The notes below the pieces were generated by a model. It worked only from the letters and a program-made list of their open reading frames with translations. It had not been told where the DNA came from and made no database searches. A program made the translations under genes and the position numbers. A DNA stretch of 64,000 bases from Dichetophora obliterata (Eukaryota > Arthropoda > Insecta > Diptera > Sciomyzidae): positions 80,073,630-80,137,629 of the forward strand of contig OY986436.1 in the NCBI GenBank assembly GCA_963920525.1. Direction: 5' to 3'. Shown piece by piece: positions 1 through 11,209 of the stretch (its first letter is position 1; each line of letters starts with the position of its first letter).

Positions 1-275
1 ACGATTTTTAGGCCATCATGCTGCCTACACATAACTTCAATCATAGTTTTATGATTGTCTTTAACGACAAAAACAATATTATTTACAACAGACATAATAG
101 TAATAAAAATAGATATACAACGAACTGAAAGCATTTAAATAGACGAAACGGTTGAATATAGTAAAAGGTAGACAGAAGGAAAAGGAAAAGAACGTAAAAA
201 GTTAAACATACATTTATACATATGAATATAATATCAAATAAGTAAAAGACAATAAATAAAATGGTTTCAAAATAA

Positions 276-342
276 TATAAAAATAAAAATAAAAATAAAA
301 ATAAAAATAAAAATAAAAATAAAAATAAAAATAAAAATAAAA
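276..342. repeat. (AAAAAT)n microsatellite
   Basis: About eleven uninterrupted copies of the hexamer AAAAAT run through this stretch. On the minus strand they create a spurious Leu-Phe repeat reading frame; there is no sign of a gene around it. It lies in plain AT-rich DNA at the start of the window. Confidence 0.95.
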
Positions 343-638
343 CCGCTGCATTAGATACCATCTCCAGAATCCCCAGCACAAACAATCTTTTGAAGGTCTT
401 CATTATTGTGAATTTGAATACTTTCACCATCTTTGAGAAGCCTGATGTAAATGGCACCTCGACGAGTAAACGCATTAAAAATTCATTTTTGACGCTTATA
501 AGTGATGGCAGCTTGAAGTATTTTTTTGTCTGTCAATGGTAAGACTCTCATGTATGTATACATTGTTATCACTTTCTATACCAACTTCGGGCAAATTGAC
601 CGCTTTTTTATTACTCCTTCGAAAATCCCCAAAGGCCT

Positions 639-1480
639 TCAAAACACGGCTACGATCGTAATGTTTTTGGATTTTGCCTTCACACGAAATATGTCTCTCA
701 TTAGAGGCGACTGAAAATCAATGAACCTGCATATAAGATTAAACGTACTCTTAAGGTTCTCCTCTGGTGAAAATGGTATTCCAAAGAGAACTACATCCGA
801 GGAATAGTCAGGGGTGTTGTTGTTGTTATTTTTGTAGTTGTACAAGTTGCTATTGCTTACATTGCTGCTGAAGTTTGTTTTACTAAGTTGTTCAGAAAGT
901 ACATCGCAGCGGATAGTAAGAGCACTTAGCTGATCTTCAAGCAAGAGAATTTTGTCGTCGAGATCAGTAAATTTCACACTCGATCTCTCTTGAGTTGACG
1001 CCACTTCACTTTCCAACCGTTCAAGCCATAGTAAAATTAGAGAAGGTATATGCATTTCGGAGAGATAGACTGCCGGAACTGTCAAAACGAAGTTGACAGC
1101 ACATACAAAATCTGAAAACGATGAGAATGTGATAAGAAAGCAAAAATAGGCAAGAATAGCAAAATGCTTGAGTTTTTCAATTCTGGCTATGAGAAAAAGA
1201 GAGAAGTCTAAAATGCATATACCTTTACTCGTTCTACCATGGTTCAAACCTGTTTATAATATCAGCAGAGAGACGGTTGAATAAGTTGTCGCTATGCTTG
1301 CGAAGCCGATCCTCCAATTGTTTTAGCTCTTCTTTTGCATTAGTCGATCTTCTAATGCCCTTAATTGAGCAAATATCGAGCCGGAGCTGCTGTTACCCAA
1401 ATTCGGTGTCCCTTCAGTTTTGTTATTGCCACGCTATTGGCGCGTCAACATAGGAGACGGCGTCATGAGTTGAGAGAACT
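639..1480 (-). pseudogene. LINE ORF1 (gag-like) remnant
   Basis: On the minus strand this reads as the first ORF of a non-LTR retrotransposon, which would bind element RNA. The upstream part (about 1480-1240) is a charged helical stretch with motifs such as LEDRL and KQLEDRLRKH. After a frameshift it continues as a coiled coil (LDDKILLLEDQLSAL) and then an RRM-like segment with VVLFGIPFSPEENL and FRVKAKSKN, typical of fly ORF1 proteins. An inverted-repeat insertion at 1043-1225 interrupts the coiled coil. No ORF2 follows within the window. It is a dead fragment; the clade is not certain. Confidence 0.6.
1043..1225. mobile_element. MITE-like insertion inside LINE ORF1 remnant
   Basis: The segment is bounded by an inverted repeat, AAGGTATATGCATTT at the left and its complement at the right. 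Its interior, around GAAGTTGACAGC and AAGCAAAAATAGGC, resembles the interior of the MITEs at 33857-34454 and 61156-61353, although the terminal repeats differ. I see no clear target duplication. Confidence 0.55.
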
Positions 1481-2014
1481 GAAGAAGATGGTACAAGCAA
1501 AGAAGGCAATTGCAGTAATATGACTCAGCGAGACGAATGGATCACGTTAGTATTGTTACACGAGTGATAATGTACAAACGTATATATATTGTATGCTTGC
1601 CTTTTTCACGAAAAGTAATTTGTGCAAGCTTAATAGAATTTAGTTCAATATTCTTTATTCCCTTTTTAACCAATATTCCGATTGCAATAAGTAGCAAAAG
1701 AACGCGGCCAAAATAAAACACACTAGAAGATATTGAGGATTAGATTCAAGCACGTAATGTTATTGTTTTGCTTAATTTGCATAGGTATTTCAGGAGCTCG
1801 AAAAAACCCGACCACTCTCGTTCGCGATAAATAAACATGAACTTAGACAGTCATCAAGTGCATCATTTAAAGGTAATGTGTCAAAATACAGCGTTATTGG
1901 ACAAGTGGGAGTGGCACCTCCCATACAAATGGATCACATTTTTAGAAATATCTAAAGAACCAGTAATGCTACAAAGACAAAAACCTATGCAATCTATATA
2001 TATAAAAATGGATG

Positions 2015-2102
2015 TATGTATGTGGGTATGTGGGTATGTGGGTGGGTATGTGGGTGGGTATGTGGGTGGGTATGTGGGTGGGTATGTGGGTGGGTATGTG
2101 GC
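2015..2102. repeat. Minisatellite, 12-bp unit TGTGGGTGGGTA
   Basis: Several 8-bp (TGTGGGTA) and then about five 12-bp GT-rich units run in tandem just inside the left end of the Helitron-like element. The unit length is a multiple of three, so both strands show open frames (Gly-Tyr-Val-Gly on +, Thr-Tyr-Pro-Pro on -). These are not evidence of a gene. Confidence 0.9.
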
Positions 2103-2522
2103 TATATCACGTATAGACTCCAAAACCGCTGAACCGATCTTTATGAAATTTTTAGGGAAAATAAAGCCACATCTTGAGAGTGTTCCTGTGAGGTTTCGTA
2201 ACGATTGGATAAGGGGGCGTGGTACCTCCCATACAAGCCAAATTTGCTCCATCGATCACAAACAAAAAAAAAGAAAAATATTTCACGGTTTCAATCGTAA
2301 AAAACTAAGATTTGGTGATTTTGTTCAGATAGTTACTGTCGGTAACTGTACAAAAAATGGGCGTGGTCGTTATATAAATACGCCCACTTTTTCAAAATCA
2401 TGGCAATTCCGGAGTTCTGCACATTTTTACAGTGAAACTTGCTGTTGAGGTGCTCCAAGAGACGAACACAATTTATAAATGTTTTCACGCCCACTTTTAA
2501 CGCCCACAAATCAATATCTATA

Positions 2523-5317
2523 TGTGACCCGGTCTACGAAAAGGGACCTTCGGTGTAAAAACAAGTTTTCGAGAAAACAGCTGTTAAAGATAAACAAGTC
2601 ATGAGATCAGTTTCGCTTCAGTTGTTCCCTTCTCTCTGTATCCCTACTCATCCTACCGTGTTTAAAGATATTCAGTGTTGTTTCTGTCTCGAAAAATATC
2701 GTATTAGATGGCGTAATTTCGTGGTTTTACCGAGTTCTTTTTTAGTTAACGACCAACAGTGAAGAGGTGATTACGTTTACTGAATCATTTTTATGCGTCT
2801 TTTGATTCCGAAATAAATTAAAAATGAGTGTAGATGAAGAGGTTAGTTTCGTTCTTAGACAATATATTGGTGAAGACGAACAAGATAGTGATAAAACCGA
2901 CATTGATAACGATTTCGACAGCGATCATGATTTACATCAGGCAGGAGATAATACAGAGGAAAGTTTCGTTAAAATGGACTTATCTATTGTGGATTTAGAA
3001 GAAGAAAAGCTGATAACAAAATATTTCTCTACCGATTGTTGTGTTAAGAAATGCAATACACTTATACCACGAGATCGGATTGTTGATAGTAGAATGAACT
3101 GTCTCGACCTTTCCAAAAACAAACTAGATCTAGTGATACTAAGTAATATCGAAGCTGGAATAAGGTATAATGCAGAATTGCAAAGTGTTTACTCACAAAT
3201 AGCTAAGCGGAAGGTAGAAGAATGCAGAAAAGGTAAAGAAGTTACAAGGCATCAGATTCAGTTCTCTTTCCTCGGCATACCAATTTGTCGTTCACTTTTC
3301 CTTTTTCTGCACGCATGCAGAATAAAACGTTACAAACATTTGGTAACTCATTATCATAAAAACTGTTTAATAGTGCGAGAACATGGCCTAGCTAATAAAT
3401 CCAGTACGAATACGAAATCATTTACACCAGCTGAAATTGAAAAGGCTGTAAAATTTATCGAATACACTGCAGATCTGTTAGCTTTGCCACTACCTGGCCG
3501 ACTTCCAAAATTTAAAGATTACCGAGTAATGAAATTACCTTCGAGCGAAACAAAGTCGTCAGTTCATCGAAAATACATTGATTCACTCCAAGAGAACGAA
3601 CCAAAAATGAGTTATCGCAGCTTTTGTCGTATATGGGCCAAGTATATTCCGTATGTAACAACAATGAAACCAGCAGACGATTTATGCGACACATGTCGTG
3701 GTAAGTAGATGAATTGGTACTAACCTTAATAATTACATCCAATACTAAACGTGACTTTTTTTAACATAGGAAATACGGTTTCGATTGCGCTGACTAAAAA
3801 CGTCTCTGATATTGAACGAGAACAAAAACTGAATCAATTTCTTGATCATCTTCACAAGGCCCGTAACCAACGAGCGTATTATCAAAGTTGGTGCGAAAAT
3901 ACTGATGATACGGTAGTAATTCTTTCGTTTGATTTTGCCCAAACTGTACATTACCCTACTAGTCCACAGCAGCCGGGCTCAGCATACTTTAAAGCTACAA
4001 AAAAGTGTGGAGTTTTTGGAATCACAAACGAAAAATTGAAAATTCAGGTGAGGATATCAAACATTGAAATTGTACAAACTCGAACCACTTGAAGTATACC
4101 TAATTTTCATTTTCAGCATAATTACTTAATTGATGAGAAGGATGATATTGGTAAAGGACCGAACTGTGTCATCAGCATTTTGCATCACTACTTAGAAACT
4201 CATTGCAAACATATCCCAAAACTGGTTATTTTTTGTGACAATTGCGTAGGGCAAAACAAAAATAATACCGTATTATCGTATTTACAATGGAGAGTTGCTC
4301 GAAAACTTGAACAAACGATTTTATTCAATTTCTTACTAACAGGACATACGAAATTTGCGCCTGATCGCTTCTTCGGGATTTTCAAAGCAAAGTATGCTCT
4401 TAGCAACATCGATACTTATGAAGATTTATTGCAATGTGTTGTTGAATCCTCACCCGGTGGTTATAATAAAGTAGTATCAGCAGAGAATGTTACATGGTAT
4501 CAATGGGATACCTATTTCAAACTATTTTATCGGCCACTCGTTGGCATAACGCAGTTCCATCATTTCATAATCTGTACAGATTGTGTAAAAGCAAAAAAAT
4601 TCGCGGATAGTGAGAACGTGGACTCTTTTCATCTATTGTTGGAACCTATCGTCAGTGAAATGCCAAAAACTATACATCCAGTTGGTTTAACGTTGGAACG
4701 CCAATGGTATATTTACCAAAATCTCCGCAGTTTAGTCGCAGATCCAAGAAAAGTAGATATTTTAGCCCCAAAACCGGAAGAAAAGCCAAAGAAACAAAAA
4801 TCCAAAGTTGATGGAGAAAATAATTCTGCGGCTCCCTTGCAAAACAAGAATTCGATATCGAAGAAACAAAAAGCAAAAGGTCATAACAAGAAAGATTCTG
4901 CGGCTCCATTACAAAAAAAAAAGTTGGCATCGAAGAAACGAAAGGCAGATGGTAATGACGAGGAAGATTCTGCGGCTCTACTAACAAAAAAAAATTTGGC
5001 ATCGGAAAAAAAAAAATATAAAGCGTAAAAAAAAATTATAGATTTATTTTATATTTCGATTTTTATGTAAAATGGCTGGTTTCCCTTCAAATAAAAGTAT
5101 GAAATGATGTTTATTATGTTATAATTCAATGTCCAATTTTTTTTCATTTTCACTCATTTCTGCTCTTTTTTTGGAAAATTCCTGACAAACTTCTTTACGA
5201 GTTGGAAACTTCTGCTTTGCGCCATTAGAAAGAGCACACATTAGTCTATCCGAATCGCCAAAAAAGTGAAAAATGATATTTTCACACCGAAGGTCCCTTT
5301 TCGTAGACCGGGTCACA
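2523..5317 (+). mobile_element. Intact-looking DNA transposon with 34-bp perfect TIRs
   Basis: The ends are exact inverted repeats of 34 bp beginning TGTGACCCGGTCTACG and including the motif AAAAGGGACCTTCGG. TATA flanks both ends (2519-2522 and 5318-5321), consistent with a 4-bp target duplication, though a TA duplication cannot be excluded in this TATATA context. The 2795-bp element carries one three-exon gene on + (2824-5028), open from start to stop. It sits inside the Helitron-like repeat and so is younger. TIR identity and the intact frame suggest recent activity. A 4-bp duplication and the transposase type would fit Sola-group elements, but I cannot confirm the superfamily. Confidence 0.85.
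2824..5028 (+). CDS. Transposase, three exons (CDNC-GQNKNN type)
   Basis: Exons are 2824-3700, 3770-4047 and 4117-5028. Both introns are 69 bp with GTAAGT/TAACATAG and GTGAGG/TTTTCAG borders, and phases agree, giving about 688 residues. The N-terminus is acidic. A Cys-containing region (CCVKKC) and PADDLCDTC precede the catalytic part. Candidate acidic catalytic residues lie in SFDFAQ (exon 2), FCDNCVGQNKNN and GHTKFAPDRFFG (exon 3). The C-terminus has three imperfect ~27-residue Lys-rich repeats (DSAAPLQKKKLASKK) that look like nuclear localisation and DNA-binding tails. The CDNCxGQNKNN and TKFxPDRFFG signatures occur in a transposase-like family of animals; I place it there from memory. No stop or frameshift is visible. 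Start chosen as the first ATG (AAAATG) after the left TIR. Confidence 0.85.
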
Positions 5318-5329
5318 TATATATATAAA

Positions 5330-6110
5330 GCAAAACGATGTGTGTCTGGCAGTGTGATGTCTATAGACTCCAAAACTACTGAACCGATTGACCTGAAATT
5401 TTGGCAGTCGATTTGTTTCAGGTACGAGATGGTTGAGGAAAAAATTTGCCACACCCCCCTTTTACCGCCCCCAAATCAATAAAAATGTTATATTTCAGTC
5501 GGTTTGGGTCGTATATGGCTAAAATTTTGTAATTTAGTATGTACGGTTACTGTCGACAACTGTCCTAAAAATGGGTTTCCACGCCCCCTTTTACCGCCCA
5601 CAAATAAATGAAAATGGTTTATTTCAGACGGTTTTGGTCGTATAAGACTTAAATTTGGTACTTTGGTTTGTGAAGTTACTGACAGTAACTGTACGAAAAA
5701 TTGGTTTCCACGCCCCCTTTTGCGCCCACAAATCAGTGAAAATGCTTTATTTCATGCAGTTTTGGCCGTATGAGACTAACATATGATACTTAAGTTTGTA
5801 TGGTTACTTTCGGCAATTGTACTAAAAAAGGGCGTCATCGCTATATAGCCACACCCACTTTTTAAGAAACCATCAAAATTGACTACTGGGTCGATTGAGC
5901 TAAAATGTTGGCTTAGTTTGTACGGTTACTGTTAACAACTGTACTAAAAATTGGTCTCCACGCCCCCCTTTTACCGCCCACAAACCAATGAAAACGTTTT
6001 ATTTCAACGGTTTGGGTCGTAACAAAAATTTTGTAATTCAGTACATATGGTTACTCTCGGCAAGTGCACTATCAATAGGCCTGCCCTACTTTAGTTAAAC
6101 TCACTTTTCG
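5330..6110 (+). repeat. Degenerate ~120-bp internal repeats of the Helitron-like element
   Basis: Phrases such as CACGCCCCCTTTTACCGCCC, TTTATTTCA-CGGTTTTGGTCGTAT and GGTTACTGTCGGCAACTGTAC recur at about 110-130-bp spacing. The same phrases appear at 2270-2520, 6230-6780, 6890-7050 and 22880-23100, showing a dispersed family. No coding potential is evident. Confidence 0.75.
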
Positions 6111-7188
6111 GGGAGCTAGCGTCCAGTGAAGTAAAGTGCGCCAGGCTTAACCTAAATTGAGCTGAAATTTGGGCAGTCGATTTGTTTCGATTACGAGATG
6201 GCTCAAGGGAAATATTTTACCGCACCCCTTTTTACCGCTTGCAAAACAACAAAAATGCTATATTTCGCACGGTTTTGATCGTATTAGACTAAAATGTGGT
6301 TATTTAGTGCACATGGCTACTTTCGGCAGCTATACTGAAAATGGTGAATATATTTGACATTTCTTGACATTTTCGTGTATGGCAGTAAGGCGGTCTGTGG
6401 CAGAACAACGTTTGCCGAGGAGATAGATTGTTCCTGTGAGGTTTGGTAACGTTTGGACGAGGGGGCGTGGTTCCTCCGATACAAGCCAAATTTGCGCTAT
6501 CGACCACAAACCAAATAAGGGATATATATCAGACGGTTTCGATCGTAAAAACTAAGATATTATCATTTTGTTCAGATGGTAACTGTCAGTAACTGTACAA
6601 AAATCACTTTTTCGTCGCAATATATATACGCCCACTTTTTCGAAATCATGGCAATTCCGGAGTTCTACACATTTTTATACTGAAATTTTCTGTGTAGGTG
6701 CTCCAAGAGGCAGTCACGATACATAAATGTTTTCACGCCCACTTTTAGCGCCCACAAATCAATATCTGTACATATAAATATGAATCGTGATTTGTTCGGA
6801 TGCTTAAAACTTGAAAACGACTAGACCAAATAGGATACTTCCTTCTACTGGTTTGTTCGTAACTGCTACGCAAAGGTTTAGGAAAAAAGTAATGCCACAC
6901 CCCTTTTATCGCCCACAAATCAATAAAAATGCTATATTTAAGAAGGTTTTGGTCGTATTAAATTAAAATTTGGTAAATAAGTTCTTATGATGACTGTCAC
7001 TAACTTTAATAAAAACGGGCGTTGTCACACTTCATATACGCCTACTTTTGGAAATATCACAATACTCCGATACTATTGATCCGATTGAGCTCAAATTTTG
7101 TAAGTGGCTTTGCTTTGAGTACGAGATGGTTTAAGAAGAAATGCCACAACTTCTTTTACCTCCCATTAATATAAAAACAATTTGTGTT

Positions 7189-8166
7189 ATCGAATAGCGT
7201 TATGGGTTGCACAGCTTAGAAATTCGGTATTCGACCACAATTTAGACGTACCGTTTCAGTGATGAAATTTTATGGGAGTTGGACAAGGGGGAGGGGCACC
7301 TCTCATACAATCCAAATTGGTGATATCGAATAGCTTTGAATTTATAGGAATTCAGCTTTGGAATTCAGTTTTTGACCTCAATTTACACATGCAGTTTCAA
7401 TGATTTTTTTTTTATGGGCGTTGGACAGGGAGGCCTGACATCTCCCTTACATCCCAAATTTGCAATATCGAATTGCTTTGAAGTTATAGGTTGACAGCGT
7501 AAGAAATCGGTATTCGACCTAAATTTATACATGCACTTTCATTTCTTACATTTTATGGGCGTAGGGAAAAGGGGAGTGACACTTCCCATACAACCCAACT
7601 TTGTGCTATCAAATAGCTTTAGAGTTATAGGTCGCACAGCATTGGAATTCAGTATTTGACCAAAATTTACGCATGCAGATTTACTGATAAAATTTTTTAC
7701 AGTTTGTCGGGGGGCGTGGCACCTCCAACTTAACCCAAATTTGCGATATCGAATAGCTTTGGAGTTATAGGTCAGCCTCGGAATTCAGTATTCGACCCCA
7801 ATTTACACATGCAGTTTCATTGGTAAAATTTTATGGGCGTAGGGAAAAGGGGAGTGGCACCTCCCATACAACCCAAATTTGTGTTATCGAATATATTTTG
7901 AGTTATATGTCGCACAGTTTTGGTATTCGGTATTCGACCTCCATGTACACATGCAGTTTAATTGATTACATTCTATGAGGGGTGATCAAGAGGGCGTGGC
8001 ACTTCCTATACAACCCAAAATTGTTATATCGAATAGCTTTGTGGATATAGGTCGCACAGTCTCGGAATTCAGTATTTGACCTCAATTTAGACATGCTGTT
8101 TAACTGATAACATTTTATGGGCGTTTGAATAGGGAGAGTGGCAGCAACGCGCCGGGTTTCAGCTAG
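7189..8166 (+). repeat. Tandem array of seven ~140-bp units
   Basis: Units begin with ATCGAATAGCTTT at about 7189, 7325, 7467, 7608, 7748, 7886 and 8028, so periods are 136-142 bp. Each contains GCACAG, GAATTCAGTATTCGACC, ACACATGCAGTTT and GTGGCACCTCCCATACAACC in the same order. Divergence between units is substantial, so the array is old. The last unit ends in the CTAG terminus of the Helitron-like element. Confidence 0.85.
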
Positions 8167-8740
8167 TTCATTATAAAAATTAAAAGATATAAAAATTACG
8201 ACTTCTTGTTTTAGGTGGCTAGTTTCACGAATTTTCACTCAGTACAAGTGAGAATGGCATTAAAATTAAGTCAAAGTGAGAAAATCTGTTGAGAACTTCG
8301 GTGAGAAAAGTTAGTTACGATAGTCCGTCACGACTTCTCTGTCCATAAATAAACGTTCATGGTCCATGTTTTATAGTCAAAATATCAGCTGACAGTTAAA
8401 AAGTAGTCAGTTTTAATATAAAATACATGGAAAAGCTGTATATTTTCTGATCTGGATATTTTTAAAATTTAAAATTGACTTTAGGATTTTATTGGTACTG
8501 TTTTTGCGAAATGTGACATTAAAATCCCTCTTTGGTTAGGCTGTTAGAAATAGGATACAAGATTTAGAATTGGAGATAGATAAAATACAGGCGAGAAAAG
8601 AAGAATAGCGAAAGTTTAGAGAAGTATTAAAAAATTAAATGCTTAAATTTATTATGATTGGAAAAACTTAATGTTATAAGTAGATTGCGGATTTTTATGC
8701 AGAAAATGTTTTTTTTCAATATAGATTAGGTAGGAACAAT
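8167..8740. other. AT-rich DNA, no feature seen
   Basis: Between the CTAG end of the Helitron-like element and the foldback at 8761 I find no convincing ORF, TIR or tandem repeat. A short block at 8220-8300 (CAGTACAAGTGAGAA) resembles phrases at 21440-21470, so part may be an old dispersed repeat. Confidence 0.5.
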
Positions 8741-8760
8741 TTGTTCCAGTCGAAAATTTT

Positions 8761-9321
8761 CATGTTGGTAACATTCAGTTTTGGATTCTACATGAAATTC
8801 TGAGTTAAAAACTCCTTGGGACCATATAATTCCGATAAAATTTTTTCCCAGCAAAAAATCGTTTTAAGAATATTACTTTAATTATGTAGATGCGTACTAA
8901 AGTGTCATAAGCCCGACTGGGTACAAGATACTGACTAGTTTTTGTTGGTAAAATACTCTTCAAAGTAATGTCCAGAATAAAAATTCTTGATTTTTTTTTT
9001 GTTTAATCGATATAGGTTCTTTTTATTCTTTTAAAAAGAGAAGAATTGTAAAGAGATGATGCCCTTTGATTTTTAAAATATTTAACCCGGATTTATGGTC
9101 AGCGACCCTGAAAACCCCCGGAGTATCATTTCTGTGGCGATCCGTAACTCCTTTAAATTGATGCGCACTTTGAACAGAGCTGTGCTATGAAAAAATATTC
9201 TTCGATATAGGAATCTATAAACGACTTTTCGCTGGAAAAAGTTTCATCAAAGCTGTATGCTCCCAAGGAGTTTTTTACCCAGAATTTCTTATAGAATCTG
9301 AAACTAGATGTTACCAGCATG
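8761..9321. mobile_element. Foldback/MITE-like element with ~100-bp arms
   Basis: The left arm (8761-8865) and right arm (9217-9321) are imperfect inverted repeats of each other. Shared landmarks include CATGTTGGTAACAT, AAAAACTCCTTGGGA and TTTTTTCCCAGC on the left with their complements on the right. The middle is non-coding. No target duplication was recognised. Confidence 0.6.
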
Positions 9322-9439
9322 GAAAAAATGTCTCCTCTCTTTTATAGACGTTTTAGCAGTTCTATAGTTCTTACTATATATTCCTATACTAGAGTTTCTA
9401 GAGTAACTAGAGTTTCTGTCAATACGCAAATTATATGCA

Positions 9440-9475
9440 AGTAATATGCAAGCAATATGCAAAGTTTATGCAAAA
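9440..9475. repeat. Short ATGCAA-rich repeat
   Basis: Four to five copies of TATGCAAG/TATGCAAA occur in about 40 bp (tatgcaagtaatatgcaagc). The same motif dominates 10215-10390, 0.8 kb downstream. Confidence 0.7.
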
Positions 9476-9957
9476 AACTTTCATCTTGAAAAAGTTTAAA
9501 ATTTACGATTACACTGTAATCAAAATAATTTTTTTAATATCTAACAACAATTGCATTATTCTTTCCTTTATACATGCGTTTTTAAAGAGTATGTGTAATA
9601 ATCTCAATAAACTTTTTTAAAAATATACTGATCTAGCAGGAAACAGATAAACAACAATAGAGTGAATGAAATAACAAATAATATTAAAATAAGTACATTT
9701 GTTAAATTGTGATATTAATTAGTGGCGAATCTTTCCGTGACAAAATAAAAAAATTTTGTTAAAGAGGCTAAAAATTATTTCATTTTTTGATATTTTATCC
9801 GATTTATTTCCTATACCTTCGTTTTATTTCCTATAATTCTCATTGTAAAGAAATAATGTTACAATATAGTATTACAACAGTAGTATTACAAATCATAGTT
9901 TGCATGCAATTAAAAATGGCATCGTTGTGAATAAGTAAGCAATAGCAAAAGTTATTT

Positions 9958-10195
9958 GCAATATATCTTTGTCGATAAGCAGTATCAGCTTAAGTTTAAT
10001 TTAAAAGTTTCGAGAAATCTTGCTTGAAACTTTTTAATCGCCATATTAGTTATATAAAAGGGTCTTTAGTTTTCGTGTCATAAGTTTGGCTTAGGTCACG
10101 CTCCTGAAGCTCCAGATGTTGTGTAATCATAGTGGTATAAGCGTGGAACACAGCTTCATCAATAACTTAGTTATATCTTAAGTCGACTTAAGCGA
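9958..10195 (+). repeat. Dispersed repeat, copy 1
   Basis: This block matches 49035-49060 plus 49855-50035 in order, with shared phrases AGTTTCGAGAAATCTTGCTT, AATCGCCATAT, AAAGGGTCTTT, GTATAAGCGTGGAACACA and CATCAATAAC. The 49-kb copy is split by an RTE fragment; this copy is not. The family is non-coding and unidentified. Confidence 0.7.
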
Positions 10196-10214
10196 TGATT
10201 GCTTATCGAAGCAG

Positions 10215-10388
10215 ATATATGCAATATATGCAAATTGTATGCAAATTGTATGCAAGTTGTATGCAGCGCAGCGTATGCAAGTTTTATGCTTTGTATGCAA
10301 GTTGCTTGCAACGTTTGCAAAATATGTGTAACGTATCTGCCATATGCAGAATGTATGCAATATGCAGGATATGCAACACATATGCAAT
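10215..10388. repeat. Degenerate minisatellite of TATGCAA(A/G)
   Basis: About fifteen copies of TATGCAA or close variants are spaced 9-12 bp apart. Most units read TTGTATGCAA. The array follows directly after the dispersed repeat at 9958-10195. Short frames on both strands are by-products of the repeat. Confidence 0.85.
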
Positions 10389-11209
10389 CATGAAAATCCG
10401 CAGTCTCATTATAAGGAAATGAATTCCACGGTCGAATGACGAAAAAATTTTCGTTTTAAAAAAATTTTCATGGGCCGTATGGTTTATCGCCAGAGTCCAT
10501 ATTTGTCTCTTTACGGGCTTATCCGTGGCTATTTCTTTAAATTTAAATCAAGACATAAAACTAAAATATGGTAGATATTTGTTGGTTTCAATTTGATTGG
10601 TGGGTAAATATCTTTTATTAAACAAACAATTTTAGTCGGTAACTAAATAATAATTTATTTATTTAAACTGTTTTTTACTTTCACTTTTGTCTTGTTTCTT
10701 AGTCGATCAACGAACAAATATTTGAATGACAAAGAAGTTTACGCAGAGTAGCAGTTATAACGATTTATGTTAAACAAAATCTACTCGTATGCTTAACCTT
10801 AACCTTAACCCACTTAATAAAATAGTACTTATCTTTCTGGAGCTTCTAGTGTACTCCAAGAACAAATATTTTCTTTTATTAAACAAGAATTTCAACTTAA
10901 GATGAACTTAACGACTCAAAAATTTGATATATGAGTTGGTGCTGGATTGAAAAACTCAGAACGCCATAAAATTTTTTGTTTTGTAATTTAATCTAAACCA
11001 TTTCGCCAAGAATCTCAAATACATGATTAGAATAAAAATAAAAAATTCGCCACTCTTACCTCCCATACAAAACTTTCTCCAACAAATGTTCTTAGTAATC
11101 AGTGTTGCTAACCAACCCACAAAAGAAAGGTGAAGTTTTGACAAAACAAAACACAAGATATTACTCTAAATTTTTGTTCCTTATCTAGAAAAAAATTATG
11201 CTTTTAACT

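Larger units (their letters stand above)
1993..8166 (+). mobile_element. Helitron-like element with a nested DNA transposon
   Basis: The left end reads A|TCTATATATATAAAA and the right end reads ...TTTCAGCTAG|T, matching the Helitron rule of TC...CTRR termini inserted between A and T without duplication. Inside are degenerate modules with phrases such as ACTCCAAAACTACTGAACCG and CCACGCCCCCTTTTACCGCC, repeated many times at 5330-6100, and a tandem ~140-bp array at 7189-8165. There is no coding sequence of its own. A related module at about 22770-23150 lies just upstream of a Helitron helicase fragment, which supports the family call. The 2523-5317 transposon is a later insertion. Net length without it is about 3.4 kb. 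A second 5'-end-like sequence near 2517 suggests two copies joined rather than one element. Confidence 0.6.

Noticed and set aside
83..475. Minus-strand 130-codon frame with a Leu-Phe repeat
   Set aside because: It is generated by the (AAAAAT)n microsatellite and has no domain or upstream gene signal.
1837..2448. 203-codon frame with Gly-Tyr-Val-Gly repeats, and its minus-strand Thr-Tyr-Pro-Pro counterpart
   Set aside because: Both come from a 12-bp minisatellite inside a Helitron-like repeat; a unit divisible by three keeps all frames open.
7189..8166. CRISPR array
   Set aside because: The ~140-bp units are contiguous and diverged, without identical short repeats and unique spacers, and the DNA is eukaryotic.
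10178..10422. Overlapping frames on both strands rich in Cys, Met and Gln
   Set aside because: They are translations of the TATGCAA minisatellite.
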